DNA from: Deltaproteobacteria bacterium
GTDB taxonomy: Bacteria > Myxococcota_A > UBA9160 > UBA4427
DNA: 33,935 nucleotides
Direction: 5' to 3'
Assembly: GCA_019310975.1 (NCBI GenBank)
Contig: JAFDDH010000019.1
Location: 1 to 33,935, forward strand
Shown here: positions 1 to 7,353 of the stretch, one piece after another
Layout: the number at the start of each line of letters is the position of its first letter
Position numbering within the stretch: position 1 is the first letter of the stretch
The notes under the pieces: model-generated
What the model was told of the DNA's origin: nothing
The model's input: the letters and a program-made list of their open reading frames with translations, nothing else
The model's database searches: none
Made by a program: the position numbers and the translations under genes

Positions 1-112
1 ATCAAGGCGCGGAACCGCAGGCGTAGTCGCTCTACGGCAAGGTTTCGCAACGCAGAGCTGGGCCAAAAGGCCGGTGCATGGCGACGGCGGGGGTTCTTCA
101 ACGGGCTGCTAG
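1..112. repeat. Structured intergenic repeat-like element
   Basis: This non-coding stretch is rich in inverted repeats. Positions 9-26 can pair with 32-48: the outer arms are GCGGAACC and GGTTTCGC, and the inner arms are CGTAG and CTACG around a 5-nt loop. A second small palindrome, GGCCAAAAGGCC, lies at 61-72. The block ends in TTCTTCAACGGGCTGCTAG at 94-112, and the CTAG at 109-112 supplies the TAG stop of the minus-strand tlpA-like gene. From memory, blocks that begin CTAGCAGSC-GTTGAA and contain a GGCC-AAAA-GGCC core recur between genes in many delta- and gammaproteobacteria. I could not search for other copies, and none is visible elsewhere in this window. It may also act as a transcription terminator for the tlpA unit. 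The left end of the element may lie outside the window. Confidence 0.5.
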
Positions 113-681
113 AGAGCTGCGGGGCGTTGCCTCTGTGTCGCCACGGCCTGCTCGAGGGTCTCAGTCTCGATCAGACCGATGTGAGACTCGCGGACGTGGC
201 CGTCGGGGCCGATCACGTAGAGGGTCGGGAAGCCAAGCGCGCCCAGCTCGCGAGCCAGGGATTCCCCGTCGAGCAGAATCGGATAGCGGACGGCCTTCTC
301 GGTCGTCCACGCCTCGACTACATCGGCCCCGTCAAAGTCCACCGAGACCCCGTAGACGACCACGTCGCTGTCCGAGCGATGCGCGTCGTAGAAGCGATTC
401 AGCTCCGGCACCTGGAACTCGCAGGGTGGGCACCAGGTCGCCCAGAAGTCGAGCACCACCGTCTTGCCCCGCAGCTCGGAGAGGCTGACCTGGCCTCCCC
501 CGAGCTGATTCAGAGTGAAGTCCGGCGCCGGCCGAGTGGCCTCGGCGACCTCGGTCGTCTCGCTCTCCAGCGCCGTCAAGGGACAGCCCAACAGGCCGGT
601 CGCCCCCGATGCGAGCCCGAACAGCGCCAGCACCGTCCGCAGGCGGCGCCGCGGATCCCCCGCGCTCGCTTGGCGTCTCAT
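109..681 (-). CDS. TlpA/ResA-like thioredoxin-fold lipoprotein
   Basis: This is a 190-residue thiol-disulfide oxidoreductase of the TlpA/ResA (redoxin) family. An N-terminal hydrophobic segment ends in a lipobox, LLGC, with Cys33 as the likely lipidation site, so it should be membrane-anchored on the periplasmic side. The catalytic WCPPC motif is at residues 83-87 and the cis-Pro loop, GFPTLYV, is near residue 152. Family members keep cytochrome c apoprotein or other exported cysteines reduced, using electrons from a CcdA/DsbD-type membrane partner. That partner is encoded immediately upstream: its TGA overlaps this ATG (ATGA), indicating translational coupling. The stop codon lies in the edge of the repeat-like element at 1-112. 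The fold and motif are clear; the exact substrate is not known. Confidence 0.9.
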   Translation of the reverse strand: MRRQASAGDPRRRLRTVLALFGLASGATGLLGCPLTALESETTEVAEATRPAPDFTLNQLGGGQVSLSELRGKTVVLDFWATWCPPCEFQVPELNRFYDAHRSDSDVVVYGVSVDFDGADVVEAWTTEKAVRYPILLDGESLARELGALGFPTLYVIGPDGHVRESHIGLIETETLEQAVATQRQRPAAL

Positions 682-1448
682 TGCAGGGCCTGCTCGGCGC
701 GCGTCACGAATTCCACGAGGAAGCTGAACTGGCTGTTGAGGCGAGTGAACTGATCCGTGACCAGAAGCATCCCGACCGCCATGAGCATCAGCCCAGAGGC
801 CACCTCGAGCTTGCGGAAGTGTTGCTTCACCCGCGCGAAGGCCTTGAAGAAGTACTCGATGCTCCAGCCCGCCAGTAGGAAGGGGATGGCGAGCCCGGCG
901 GAGTAGATGGCCAGCAGCGCAGTTCCCTGCACCACTGTCTCGCGGCTGCCCGCCAGCGCGAGCACGCTACTCAGGATCGGCCCGATGCAGGGCGACCAGC
1001 CGAGCGCGAAGCCCGCGCCCACCAGGAAGGTCGACAGGAAGCTGCGCTCGTTCATCTTGAACTGCAGGCGCGTGTCGCGGTAGAGGATCGGGATCCGAAC
1101 CAGCCCCGTCATGTGCAGGCCCAGTAGCACGATCACCACCCCGGCGATCTGTGCGATCCCAATCTCCAGCCCCAGCAGGCTGATGCGCCAGGTCCGAATC
1201 GTATGCCCGATCGCCACCGCGCCGATGCCCATGATGATGAAGACCGTGGAGAAACCCGCTACGAAGCCCAGGCAGGCACGGATCACCCGCGCCCGCAAGG
1301 CCGCATCGCCGCAGCCCTCCTCCATCTCCTCCACGGAGATGCCGGAGATCAACGACAGATAAGCCGGCATCAGCGGCATCACGCATGGCGAGAAAACCGA
1401 GAGCAAACCGGCCGCGAACGCCAGCGGCGCATGTGAGGCGAACTCCAT
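678..1448 (-). CDS. ccdA: CcdA/DsbD-type transmembrane electron carrier
   Basis: This 256-residue polytopic membrane protein belongs to the cytochrome c biogenesis CcdA / DsbD transmembrane-domain family, which passes electrons from cytoplasmic thioredoxin across the membrane. Two conserved proline-flanked cysteines are visible: SPCVMP (Cys22) and GWSPCIGP (Cys154), the redox pair expected for the family. About six hydrophobic helices are present. I chose the ATG at 1448 because the open frame further upstream is Ala/Arg/Gly-rich and not membrane-like, and the first helix begins directly after this Met. The gene ends with an ATGA overlap onto the TlpA-like gene, so the two probably form a reductant-delivery pair. 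Confidence 0.88.
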   Translation of the reverse strand: MEFASHAPLAFAAGLLSVFSPCVMPLMPAYLSLISGISVEEMEEGCGDAALRARVIRACLGFVAGFSTVFIIMGIGAVAIGHTIRTWRISLLGLEIGIAQIAGVVIVLLGLHMTGLVRIPILYRDTRLQFKMNERSFLSTFLVGAGFALGWSPCIGPILSSVLALAGSRETVVQGTALLAIYSAGLAIPFLLAGWSIEYFFKAFARVKQHFRKLEVASGLMLMAVGMLLVTDQFTRLNSQFSFLVEFVTRAEQALQ

Positions 1449-1640
1449 CACGACCTGCCAAAGGTCGCCGACCCCCCTCCCCGACGCCACCGCCCCGCGG
1501 GCCATGCAACCTTCCATTGCAGCGGATGCAGCGGCCACGCCACGAGCACGCAGCCGCACGCAAGACCCCGCCCAACGCGAGCCCTCCCCTCACGTCCCTG
1601 CCCCCAAGAAGCAGAAGCCGTAGAACCAGCGCGATGGTCA

Positions 1641-1686
1641 GTCGGCGCCCAAGGGCCGTCGGCTTCGCCGACGCCCCGGCGCCGAC
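1641..1686 (-). terminator. Nested inverted repeat after exported-protein gene
   Basis: A perfect 9-bp outer inverted repeat (GTCGGCGCC at 1641-1649, GGCGCCGAC at 1678-1686) encloses a perfect 7-bp hairpin (CGTCGGC at 1657-1663, TTC loop, GCCGACG at 1667-1673). It sits immediately after the stop codon of the minus-strand gene at 1687-2085, a typical place for a terminator. There is no clear U-tract, so it may act with Rho or as an mRNA-stabilising structure. The rest of 1449-1686 shows no gene I can support. Confidence 0.45.
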
Positions 1687-2085
1687 CTACCAGCCGTCCG
1701 GCGCCGCAGCGACCTGGGCGGTCCCGTCCGGTACGCGGTACTCGGGCGAGCGACCGACGAACTCGATCTCCTCTGCACCCTGTAGCGTCTCGGGCGTGAT
1801 CACGTAGGTACCGCGCACGGCGCGGATCAGCACCGTGCTCGCCACATCGGCATCCCCGCCCGAGAACATCCACGCGCATCCGGCGACGATCGTGCCGCCG
1901 GCCGCGTAGACGATCTTCACTGGGCCGTAGATCAGGCTTGTGAGTGCGGCAGCCGTGCCGATCCCACCCTCCTTGGCCGCCCCACCGGCATTGGCCAGGG
2001 ACATGGAAGGAGCGAGAACGATCGCTCCGGCACAAAACAGTGCACAGAGCACACCTCTCCCTCGGAGACTACGAAACGAACTCAT
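1687..2085 (-). CDS. Small exported/membrane protein of unknown function
   Basis: This is a 132-residue protein I cannot assign to a named family. Residues 1-31 look like a signal peptide (Arg-rich start, a hydrophobic core rich in Leu, Ala and Val, then a likely cleavage at SLANAGG). A second, weaker hydrophobic region follows at about residues 45-75, which could be a hairpin in the membrane. The C-terminal third contains a hydrophilic patch (YVITPETLQGAEEIEFVG), followed by a proline-rich tail. The ATG at 2085 is preceded by a good ribosome site, AGAGGTGA. The gene is monocistronic as far as can be seen and is followed by a nested hairpin. An envelope location is inferred; the function is unknown. 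Confidence 0.7.
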   Translation of the reverse strand: MSSFRSLRGRGVLCALFCAGAIVLAPSMSLANAGGAAKEGGIGTAAALTSLIYGPVKIVYAAGGTIVAGCAWMFSGGDADVASTVLIRAVRGTYVITPETLQGAEEIEFVGRSPEYRVPDGTAQVAAAPDGW

Positions 2086-2190
2086 GATCGATCACCTCTC
2101 ACGTTGGGCGGCGTGGCCGCCATCGTTCCCCCAGGAGAGAGTGTTCCGCTTCTGTCGACGCGTGGCAAGCCACCAAGGTCACACTGGCCG

Positions 2191-2640
2191 TCAGAACTGC
2201 TTCTGGGTGTCCAGCAGCAGCGTCACCGGGCCTTGATTGACCAGGGATACCCGCATCGTGGTCCGGAAGCGGCCAGTGACGACCGACACACCGAGCGCCT
2301 CGGCGGCCACGACGACCGCGTCGACCAGGGGCTCGGCCACCTCGGGTCCGGCGGCCTGGCCGAAGGAGGGACGCCGACCCTTGCGGCAGTCGCCGAAGAG
2401 CGTGAACTGTGACACCACGCCCAGCGTGCCGCCCACGTCCAGCAGCGAGCGGTTCATGAGTCCCTCGTCGTCCTCGAAGATGCGTAGGTGGACGAGCTTG
2501 CGCGCCATCTCCCTGGCGTCGTGGGCGCCGTCGTCGGTCCCGACGCCGACCAACGCGAGCAGCCCCGTCCGCATCGCGCCGACCGTCTCACCATCGACTT
2601 CGACGGACGCTTCTTCGACCCGCTGGACGACCGCACGCAC
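2191..2640 (-). CDS. dtd: D-aminoacyl-tRNA deacylase
   Basis: This 149-residue protein matches Dtd, which hydrolyses D-amino acids (and mischarged glycine) from tRNA in the cytoplasm. The hallmark active-site motifs SQFTL (residues 77-81) and NQGPVT (135-140, carrying the Gly-cisPro) are both intact, and the length is normal for the family. The N-terminus V/M-RAVVQRV matches family starts. I set the start at the GTG at 2640 because GGAGG lies five bases upstream; a longer TTG start at 2652 is possible but would bury that ribosome site. The gene follows dcd by a few bases on the same strand and is probably cotranscribed with it. Confidence 0.95.
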   Translation of the reverse strand: MRAVVQRVEEASVEVDGETVGAMRTGLLALVGVGTDDGAHDAREMARKLVHLRIFEDDEGLMNRSLLDVGGTLGVVSQFTLFGDCRKGRRPSFGQAAGPEVAEPLVDAVVVAAEALGVSVVTGRFRTTMRVSLVNQGPVTLLLDTQKQF

Positions 2641-2656
2641 GCTCACCTCCAAAGCA

Positions 2657-3169
2657 TCAGATGCTGTCCTGCGCCACGAACCGCCCGTCGTAGACCGCCT
2701 CGCCCTCGGTCCGCATCAGCACGAGCTGGCAGATCCGCACACCGGCGTGGATCAGCAGGGGCTGGCTCGAGACGTTGCTCATCTCCAGCACCTGGCGATT
2801 CTCGACTCCGGGCTGCACGAAGGCCGACGTCACGTGAATCATCAGACCGAGCCGCGCATAGCGACTGCGGCCCTCGAGAAAACCACATAGATTCGGCGGC
2901 AGGCAGAGCTTCTCGCGCGTGATGCCGTGGATCGTCACGCCGGGGCGCAACAAATACGGGTCGTTCAGGCTCGAAACGCGTGTATGGTCGCGATAATCGG
3001 TCTCCTCGCGGATCTCGATTGCGCGACGACTGGGTTGGATGACGCGAATCTCGTCGCCGAGGGTCAGGTCAATCGAGGCGACGCCAACCTGATCGCGCTC
3101 GAAGGGCGTGATCACGAGACGATCGGCATCGATCTCTTGCAGGATCACTTCGCGGGTCAGCACGGCCAT
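2657..3169 (-). CDS. dcd: dCTP deaminase / dUTPase-family protein
   Basis: This 170-residue protein belongs to the trimeric dUTPase/dCTP deaminase superfamily, which makes dUMP or dUTP for thymidylate synthesis. The nucleotide-binding signature EGRS (99-102), the ARLGL segment (Arg106), and the catalytic-Glu motif VLEM (Glu129, equivalent to E. coli Glu138) are present, with a C-terminal G-x-R-I-x-Q segment. Where the enteric enzyme has HRIDPGW, this protein reads SAFVQPG, so the E. coli Arg126 equivalent is Phe. That position is also hydrophobic in the archaeal bifunctional enzyme as I recall it. It may therefore be bifunctional (dCTP to dUMP) or a plain dUTPase. It diverges from the phosphodiesterase gene with only 26 bp between start codons. 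Confidence 0.85.
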   Translation of the reverse strand: MAVLTREVILQEIDADRLVITPFERDQVGVASIDLTLGDEIRVIQPSRRAIEIREETDYRDHTRVSSLNDPYLLRPGVTIHGITREKLCLPPNLCGFLEGRSRYARLGLMIHVTSAFVQPGVENRQVLEMSNVSSQPLLIHAGVRICQLVLMRTEGEAVYDGRFVAQDSI

Positions 3170-3195
3170 GGGGCGCGCATGATACCCTAGGCGGC

Positions 3196-4002
3196 ATGCT
3201 CCACCCCTATTTCGACGTCACGCGGCCAGTCATCCTCGGCCACCGCGGCGCTGCGGGTGTCGCGCCCGAGAACACACTGGCCGCCTTCGCGCGCGGTCTG
3301 GCCGACGGGGCCCACATCATCGAGAGCGACGTCCAACGGACGAAGGACGGCGTTCCGGTGCTGATTCACGATGCCGAGCTCGACCGCACCACCGATGGCC
3401 ACGGCCCGGTCGCGTCGCTGACCTGGGCAGAGCTGCAGGAGCTCGACGCCGGGCATTGGTTCACCGCGGCCGACACGGGCGACTTTCCCTTCCGCGGCCG
3501 CGGACATCGCGTGCCGTCGCTAAAGCAGACCTTCGAGGCGTGGCCCGAGGCGCGATTCAATCTCGAGCTCAAGGCCGAGTCGCGCGAGATGGTGGCGGAG
3601 GTGGTCCGCCTGGTACAGAAGCTCGATCGCGAGAACCGCACGCTGCTGACGGCCGGCGAGGACAGGGTCCAGGCGATGCTGCGCGAAGAGCTCGAAGAGA
3701 GCGGCGCACGGCCCGCGCTCGGCGCGAGCTTGGCCGACATCCTGGCGGTGGTGCAATCCGCGCTCGCAGGCGCCGTGCCGTCCACCGACAGCATGGCGCT
3801 CCAGATCCCAACGGAGTTCGCCGGCAACCCGCTGGTCACACCCGAGCTGGTCGCGCACTGCCATGCCCACGGCATCGAGGTGCACGTCTGGACCGTCAAC
3901 GATCCGGACGAGATCCGACGCCTGATCGCACTGGGCGTCGACGGCATCGTGACCGACTATCCGGGCCGTATGGCCCAGCTCTGCGCGGAGCGAGATGCCT
4001 GA
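3196..4002 (+). CDS. Glycerophosphodiester phosphodiesterase
   Basis: This 268-residue GDPD-family enzyme hydrolyses glycerophosphodiesters to glycerol-3-phosphate and an alcohol. The catalytic layout is complete: HRG (His16, Arg17), EN (Glu25-Asn26), the metal-binding E-S-D (Glu43, Asp45) and the second histidine HD (His58). The C-terminal barrel strand, HVWTVNDPDE...GVDGIVTDYPG, is typical of the UgpQ/GlpQ barrel. No signal peptide is visible, so it is probably cytoplasmic, like UgpQ. The ATG at 3196 follows AGGCGG. The next gene starts 8 bp before this one ends, indicating an operon with the methyltransferase. Confidence 0.93.
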   Translation: MLHPYFDVTRPVILGHRGAAGVAPENTLAAFARGLADGAHIIESDVQRTKDGVPVLIHDAELDRTTDGHGPVASLTWAELQELDAGHWFTAADTGDFPFRGRGHRVPSLKQTFEAWPEARFNLELKAESREMVAEVVRLVQKLDRENRTLLTAGEDRVQAMLREELEESGARPALGASLADILAVVQSALAGAVPSTDSMALQIPTEFAGNPLVTPELVAHCHAHGIEVHVWTVNDPDEIRRLIALGVDGIVTDYPGRMAQLCAERDA

Positions 4003-4564
4003 GCGATACGCACCCGGCGAGGGCTCGCCTTCGCCTTCCCGGCACTTTCTGGATCACCTGCCCGCCCTCGCGCAGGCGGCCCGTCTCGGACCGATCCTGG
4101 ACCTGGCGTGCGGACGCGGCCGGCACACCCTCGCGTCGGCTCGTGCCGGGCTCCCGGTGATCGGTATGGACCGGCGCATCGACTTTCTCGAGCAGCTGCG
4201 CGAGCGCGCGGCCGCCGAGGCGCTGGAGGTGTCGTGTGCTCGCACGAATCTCGAGGCGGGGTACGGAATCCCGCTCAGACAGGGTGCGTGCGGGGCGGTC
4301 CTGGTTTTCCGCTACCTGCATCGACCGCTTGCCCCGGCCATCGAGGCAGCGATCGCCCCCGGCGGTCTGCTCCTCTACGAGACGTTTACGCTTGCCCAGC
4401 GCGATCTCGACTACGGCCCGAGCAACCCGTTCTTTCTGCTCGAGAGCGGCGAGCTCGCGCGGCTCTTTCCCGGACTCGTGGTCGAGCACTTCGAGGAGTG
4501 CATGGACGGACGCCGGCGACCGGACGCGGTGGCACGGCTGACGGCCCGCAAGCCATCGCCATAG
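3995..4564 (+). CDS. Class I SAM-dependent methyltransferase
   Basis: This is a 189-residue Rossmann-fold methyltransferase. Motif I reads LDLACGRGRHTL (residues about 35-46), and an acidic residue ends the second strand (VIGMD, Asp59). A later segment, VLVFRYLHRPL, corresponds to the motif around strand 4. The size and motif spacing resemble TehB-like or small-molecule methyltransferases, but the substrate cannot be read from the sequence. The start ATG overlaps the end of the phosphodiesterase gene and is preceded by GGAG inside it. It converges on queG, with only 12 bp between the two stop codons. Confidence 0.82.
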   Translation: MPERYAPGEGSPSPSRHFLDHLPALAQAARLGPILDLACGRGRHTLASARAGLPVIGMDRRIDFLEQLRERAAAEALEVSCARTNLEAGYGIPLRQGACGAVLVFRYLHRPLAPAIEAAIAPGGLLLYETFTLAQRDLDYGPSNPFFLLESGELARLFPGLVVEHFEECMDGRRRPDAVARLTARKPSP

Positions 4565-4576
4565 AGATCTGGAGGC

Positions 4577-5638
4577 TCAGAGGCGAGCGAGCGCCCAGAT
4601 CGCGTGCTCGGCGAGCTCGCTGTCCTCGCTCGTGGCCCAGGCCTCGACGTAGGGCTTGAGATCGGCGTCACCGCTGTTGCCCGCCGCCACCAGCGCGTTT
4701 CGCACCAGCCCGCGAAAGCGCACGCGCCGCAGCGCGGTGCCGCGCGTCGCCTCCAGGTAGGCCTCCTGATCCAGCTCGAGAATCCAGGCGAGGTCTGCCT
4801 GCACGAAGCGCGGATCCGGCTCGAGTCGCTCACGCAGGCCGAGTGGATCCGCCAGGTCACCCGGCGCGCGGCGGCGGTTCCAGGGGCAGACATCCTGACA
4901 GACGTCGCAGCCGAAGAGCCAGTGCCCCTGTCCCTCGCGCAGATCTTCGGGGATCTTCTCGCGCAACTCGATCGTCGTATAGGAAATGCAGCGCGTGGCA
5001 TCGAGTACGTAGGGCTCGGCGAAAGCATCCGTGGGACACGCGTCGAGGCACGCGCGGCAAGTTCCGCAGTGGTCTGGCTCGGGGCCGTCCGCGGCCAGCT
5101 CCAGATCGGTCAACACCACGCCCAGCATCATGCGCGAGCCCAGGGCTCGGTCGATCAGGCAGGTATTCTTTCCGATCCAGCCGAGACCGGCACGCGCCGC
5201 GAAAACGCGCTCGAGCACGGGACCGGTATCGACATAGGGACGGGTCCGCAGCGCCCGCCCCGCCAGCGCCTCCATGCCGGCCGCAAGTGCGTGCAGACGA
5301 TCGATCATCACGTCGTGGTAATCCTCGCCGCCCGCGTAGCGGGCGACTCGGGCGCGGCCCGGCGGCGGGTCGAGCTCGGCTACGTCCGCCACCGGATGGA
5401 AGAGCGCGACGGCGACCACGCTGCGCACACCCGCCAGCACCCGGTCCGGATCCACGCGCTGATCGCTGCGCCGCGTGAGCCACGCCATCGTGCCCGCGTA
5501 CCCGCGTTCGACCCACGTCTCGAAGAAGCGCGTATCGTCACCGGGCTCGGGCGATGCGACGCCCGCCGCATCGAAGCCGAGCGCGAGAGCCAGCGACTTC
5601 ACCCGCGGCTCGAGCGGCGCCAGGGCGGCGGAGGTCAT
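4577..5638 (-). CDS. queG: Epoxyqueuosine reductase QueG
   Basis: This 353-residue enzyme catalyses the last step of queuosine synthesis, the cobalamin- and Fe-S-dependent reduction of epoxyqueuosine in tRNA. The catalytic region PYVDTGPVLERVFA followed by GLGWIGKNTCLI is a strong family match. Two [4Fe-4S] clusters are indicated by CGTCRACLDACPTDA and GCDVCQDVCPWN. The C-terminal HEAT-like helical segment (RGLVRNALVAAGNSGD) is present. The in-frame sequence upstream of 5638 is antisense-like Arg/Gly-rich and overlaps the exosortase, so I start at the ATG whose ATGA overlaps the exosortase stop. Coupling to an exosortase gene is unusual but probably only organisational. Confidence 0.95.
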   Translation of the reverse strand: MTSAALAPLEPRVKSLALALGFDAAGVASPEPGDDTRFFETWVERGYAGTMAWLTRRSDQRVDPDRVLAGVRSVVAVALFHPVADVAELDPPPGRARVARYAGGEDYHDVMIDRLHALAAGMEALAGRALRTRPYVDTGPVLERVFAARAGLGWIGKNTCLIDRALGSRMMLGVVLTDLELAADGPEPDHCGTCRACLDACPTDAFAEPYVLDATRCISYTTIELREKIPEDLREGQGHWLFGCDVCQDVCPWNRRRAPGDLADPLGLRERLEPDPRFVQADLAWILELDQEAYLEATRGTALRRVRFRGLVRNALVAAGNSGDADLKPYVEAWATSEDSELAEHAIWALARL

Positions 5639-6480
5639 GTGGGCGCTTCGGCGCCCGTCGCCTCGGGCGGCCAGAGCCGGCGCATCCCCTCGCCCACTCC
5701 GAGCAGGACGAGGCAGGCCAGCAGATAGGTCCCGATGCCCACCCAGTCGTGCAGAGCCGACTCGATTGCGGCCTCGGCGCCAATCCGCTCGGCGGCGAAC
5801 ACCGTGGCCACCACGCGCACGAGATTGCCCGCCATCGCCACCGGCACCACGGTGGACACGAGCAGTACGCGACGCCAGAGGGTCGGCTCGGTGAAGTACG
5901 CGAGGAATACACAGAGCGGAATCAGCGTGACGAGAGACGTGATCCCGCTGCACGCCTCGGCGACAAAGAGCTGCTCACCACCCGGCAGCTCGAGCACATT
6001 GCCGGTCCGCAGCACCGGCAGGCCGAGCCAACCGACCAGCGTCGTACCGGCGCTGCTCACGTTGATCTGTAGGCGTACGATGACCGGGCCCAGCACCGAC
6101 TCGGGGATGGGAATCATGAAGAGCAGGTATCCGATCGCGAAACCCAGCTCGCGCAGCCAGAGCGCGCCACGCGCATAGAGGACGGCGCCGGCGATGGCGG
6201 CCACGAACCCCAGGCCCGTCAGCCAGACCAGTGAGCCCGCCAAGCCGATCAGATAGGCCAGCAGCGCGACACCGATGACGGCCAGACCGCGCCAATCGCG
6301 CTCCGCGGGGAGCGTGGGCAGCACGAAGCGCTTCGCGCTCGCGGCCCAGAGGGCGACGAGCGGCACCAGGTAGCCGTGCGAGTAGTAGTCGACGCGGCTC
6401 CAGACTTCGGCCATCGCCAGCCAGCCGGGAACGAGGACCGCCCCGAGCCCGGCCACCAAGCCCCACTCCGCGCGCCTCAT
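5635..6480 (-). CDS. Exosortase-family transpeptidase
   Basis: This 281-residue protein has about eight transmembrane helices and the exosortase signature. Early in the chain is YYSHGYLVPL (32-41). The catalytic cysteine lies in AEACSGI (Cys177), the conserved arginine in GNLVRV (Arg222), and the histidine in LHDWVG (His244). Exosortases cut and process PEP-CTERM-type C-terminal sorting signals at the inner membrane, usually in exopolysaccharide producers. The ATG at 6480 has an excellent ribosome site, GGAGGTGGCG. It overlaps queG by 4 bp. No exopolysaccharide gene, EpsI-domain fusion or PEP-CTERM-like substrate is visible in the window, so its substrates must be elsewhere. The subtype was not determined. 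Confidence 0.9.
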   Translation of the reverse strand: MRRAEWGLVAGLGAVLVPGWLAMAEVWSRVDYYSHGYLVPLVALWAASAKRFVLPTLPAERDWRGLAVIGVALLAYLIGLAGSLVWLTGLGFVAAIAGAVLYARGALWLRELGFAIGYLLFMIPIPESVLGPVIVRLQINVSSAGTTLVGWLGLPVLRTGNVLELPGGEQLFVAEACSGITSLVTLIPLCVFLAYFTEPTLWRRVLLVSTVVPVAMAGNLVRVVATVFAAERIGAEAAIESALHDWVGIGTYLLACLVLLGVGEGMRRLWPPEATGAEAPT

Positions 6481-6670
6481 CGCCACCTCCGGGCGCGTCC
6501 ACCGACGCCCCCCGCTCGAGAGTCTAGCCATGTAGGCCGCCCGGCGATCGTGCCGCTGTGCGAGGCGTTGGGCGGGGGACACCGGTCGGCGGCGCAGCCG
6601 ACGTCGAGATGCGCTAAAGCACACGGGTCCCAACGTCCGATCCGGATAGTGGAAGGGGGCCGCCCGGGCC

Positions 6671-7348
6671 ATGTGGAGCCGAGTCTGGCAAGTCACGCGC
6701 GATGCCGTCCGCCGCTACTTCGTGGCGGGGCTGCTGGCTTTCGCGCCGATCGCCATCACGGTCTGGGCGATCGGCTGGATCATTGGGCGGCTCGACAATT
6801 TGTTGCTGCCGCGCGTGATCGAGTGGCTCTTCCCGGCTCTCGAGGAGCCCCCGAGCCTCCCGCCCCTGGTGGGCGCCCTCTTCACTTTCGTGGTGATCCT
6901 GCTCGCCGGTGTGGTCGTGCGACATCTATTCGGTCACGAGCTGGTGCGCGTGGGTGAGCGACTGCTCTCACGCGTCCCGGTGGCCAGCAGCATCTACTAT
7001 GCAGTCAAGCAGCTCTTCGAGGCGATCGTCTCCTCGTCCGACAAGAAGGCGAGCTTCAGCCGGGTCGTGCTGGTCGAGTATCCGCGCAAGGGGCTGTGGG
7101 GCATCGCGTTCGTGACCGGGTACGCGCGCGGCCCGCTCGTCGCCGCGATCGGGGACGGGCCAATGCTCAACTGCTTCATTCCGACGACGCCGAATCCCAC
7201 CTCGGGCTTCTACCTGCTGGTCCCGGAGACGGACATCGTGGAGGTCGACCTGAGCGTCGAGGACGCGTTCAAGGTCATCATGTCCGCCGGGTTGGTCACG
7301 CCCACGGCAACGACCGTTCAGCCAGAGCTACCCGGTCTGGAGAGCTAG
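6671..7348 (+). CDS. DUF502 family membrane protein
   Basis: This is a 225-residue inner-membrane protein of the DUF502 family, whose function is unestablished. Residues 1-40 contain the conserved opening RRYFVAGLLAFAPIAITVWAI, a first transmembrane helix. A second helix is at about 68-90 (LFTFVVILLAGVVVRHLFG). The conserved cytoplasmic part includes the SIYYAVKQ segment and GIAFVTG, followed by a beta-rich region with the FIPTTPNPTSGF motif, which is characteristic of this family. It diverges from the exosortase (190 bp between start codons; no convincing promoter found there) and converges on the CvpA-like gene. Confidence 0.9.
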   Translation: MWSRVWQVTRDAVRRYFVAGLLAFAPIAITVWAIGWIIGRLDNLLLPRVIEWLFPALEEPPSLPPLVGALFTFVVILLAGVVVRHLFGHELVRVGERLLSRVPVASSIYYAVKQLFEAIVSSSDKKASFSRVVLVEYPRKGLWGIAFVTGYARGPLVAAIGDGPMLNCFIPTTPNPTSGFYLLVPETDIVEVDLSVEDAFKVIMSAGLVTPTATTVQPELPGLES

Positions 7349-7353
7349 ACGGG

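Noticed and set aside
5639..5953. An in-frame N-terminal extension of queG
   Set aside because: It lies antisense-frame within the exosortase gene and is not conserved-looking; the ATG at 5638 gives a normal QueG length.
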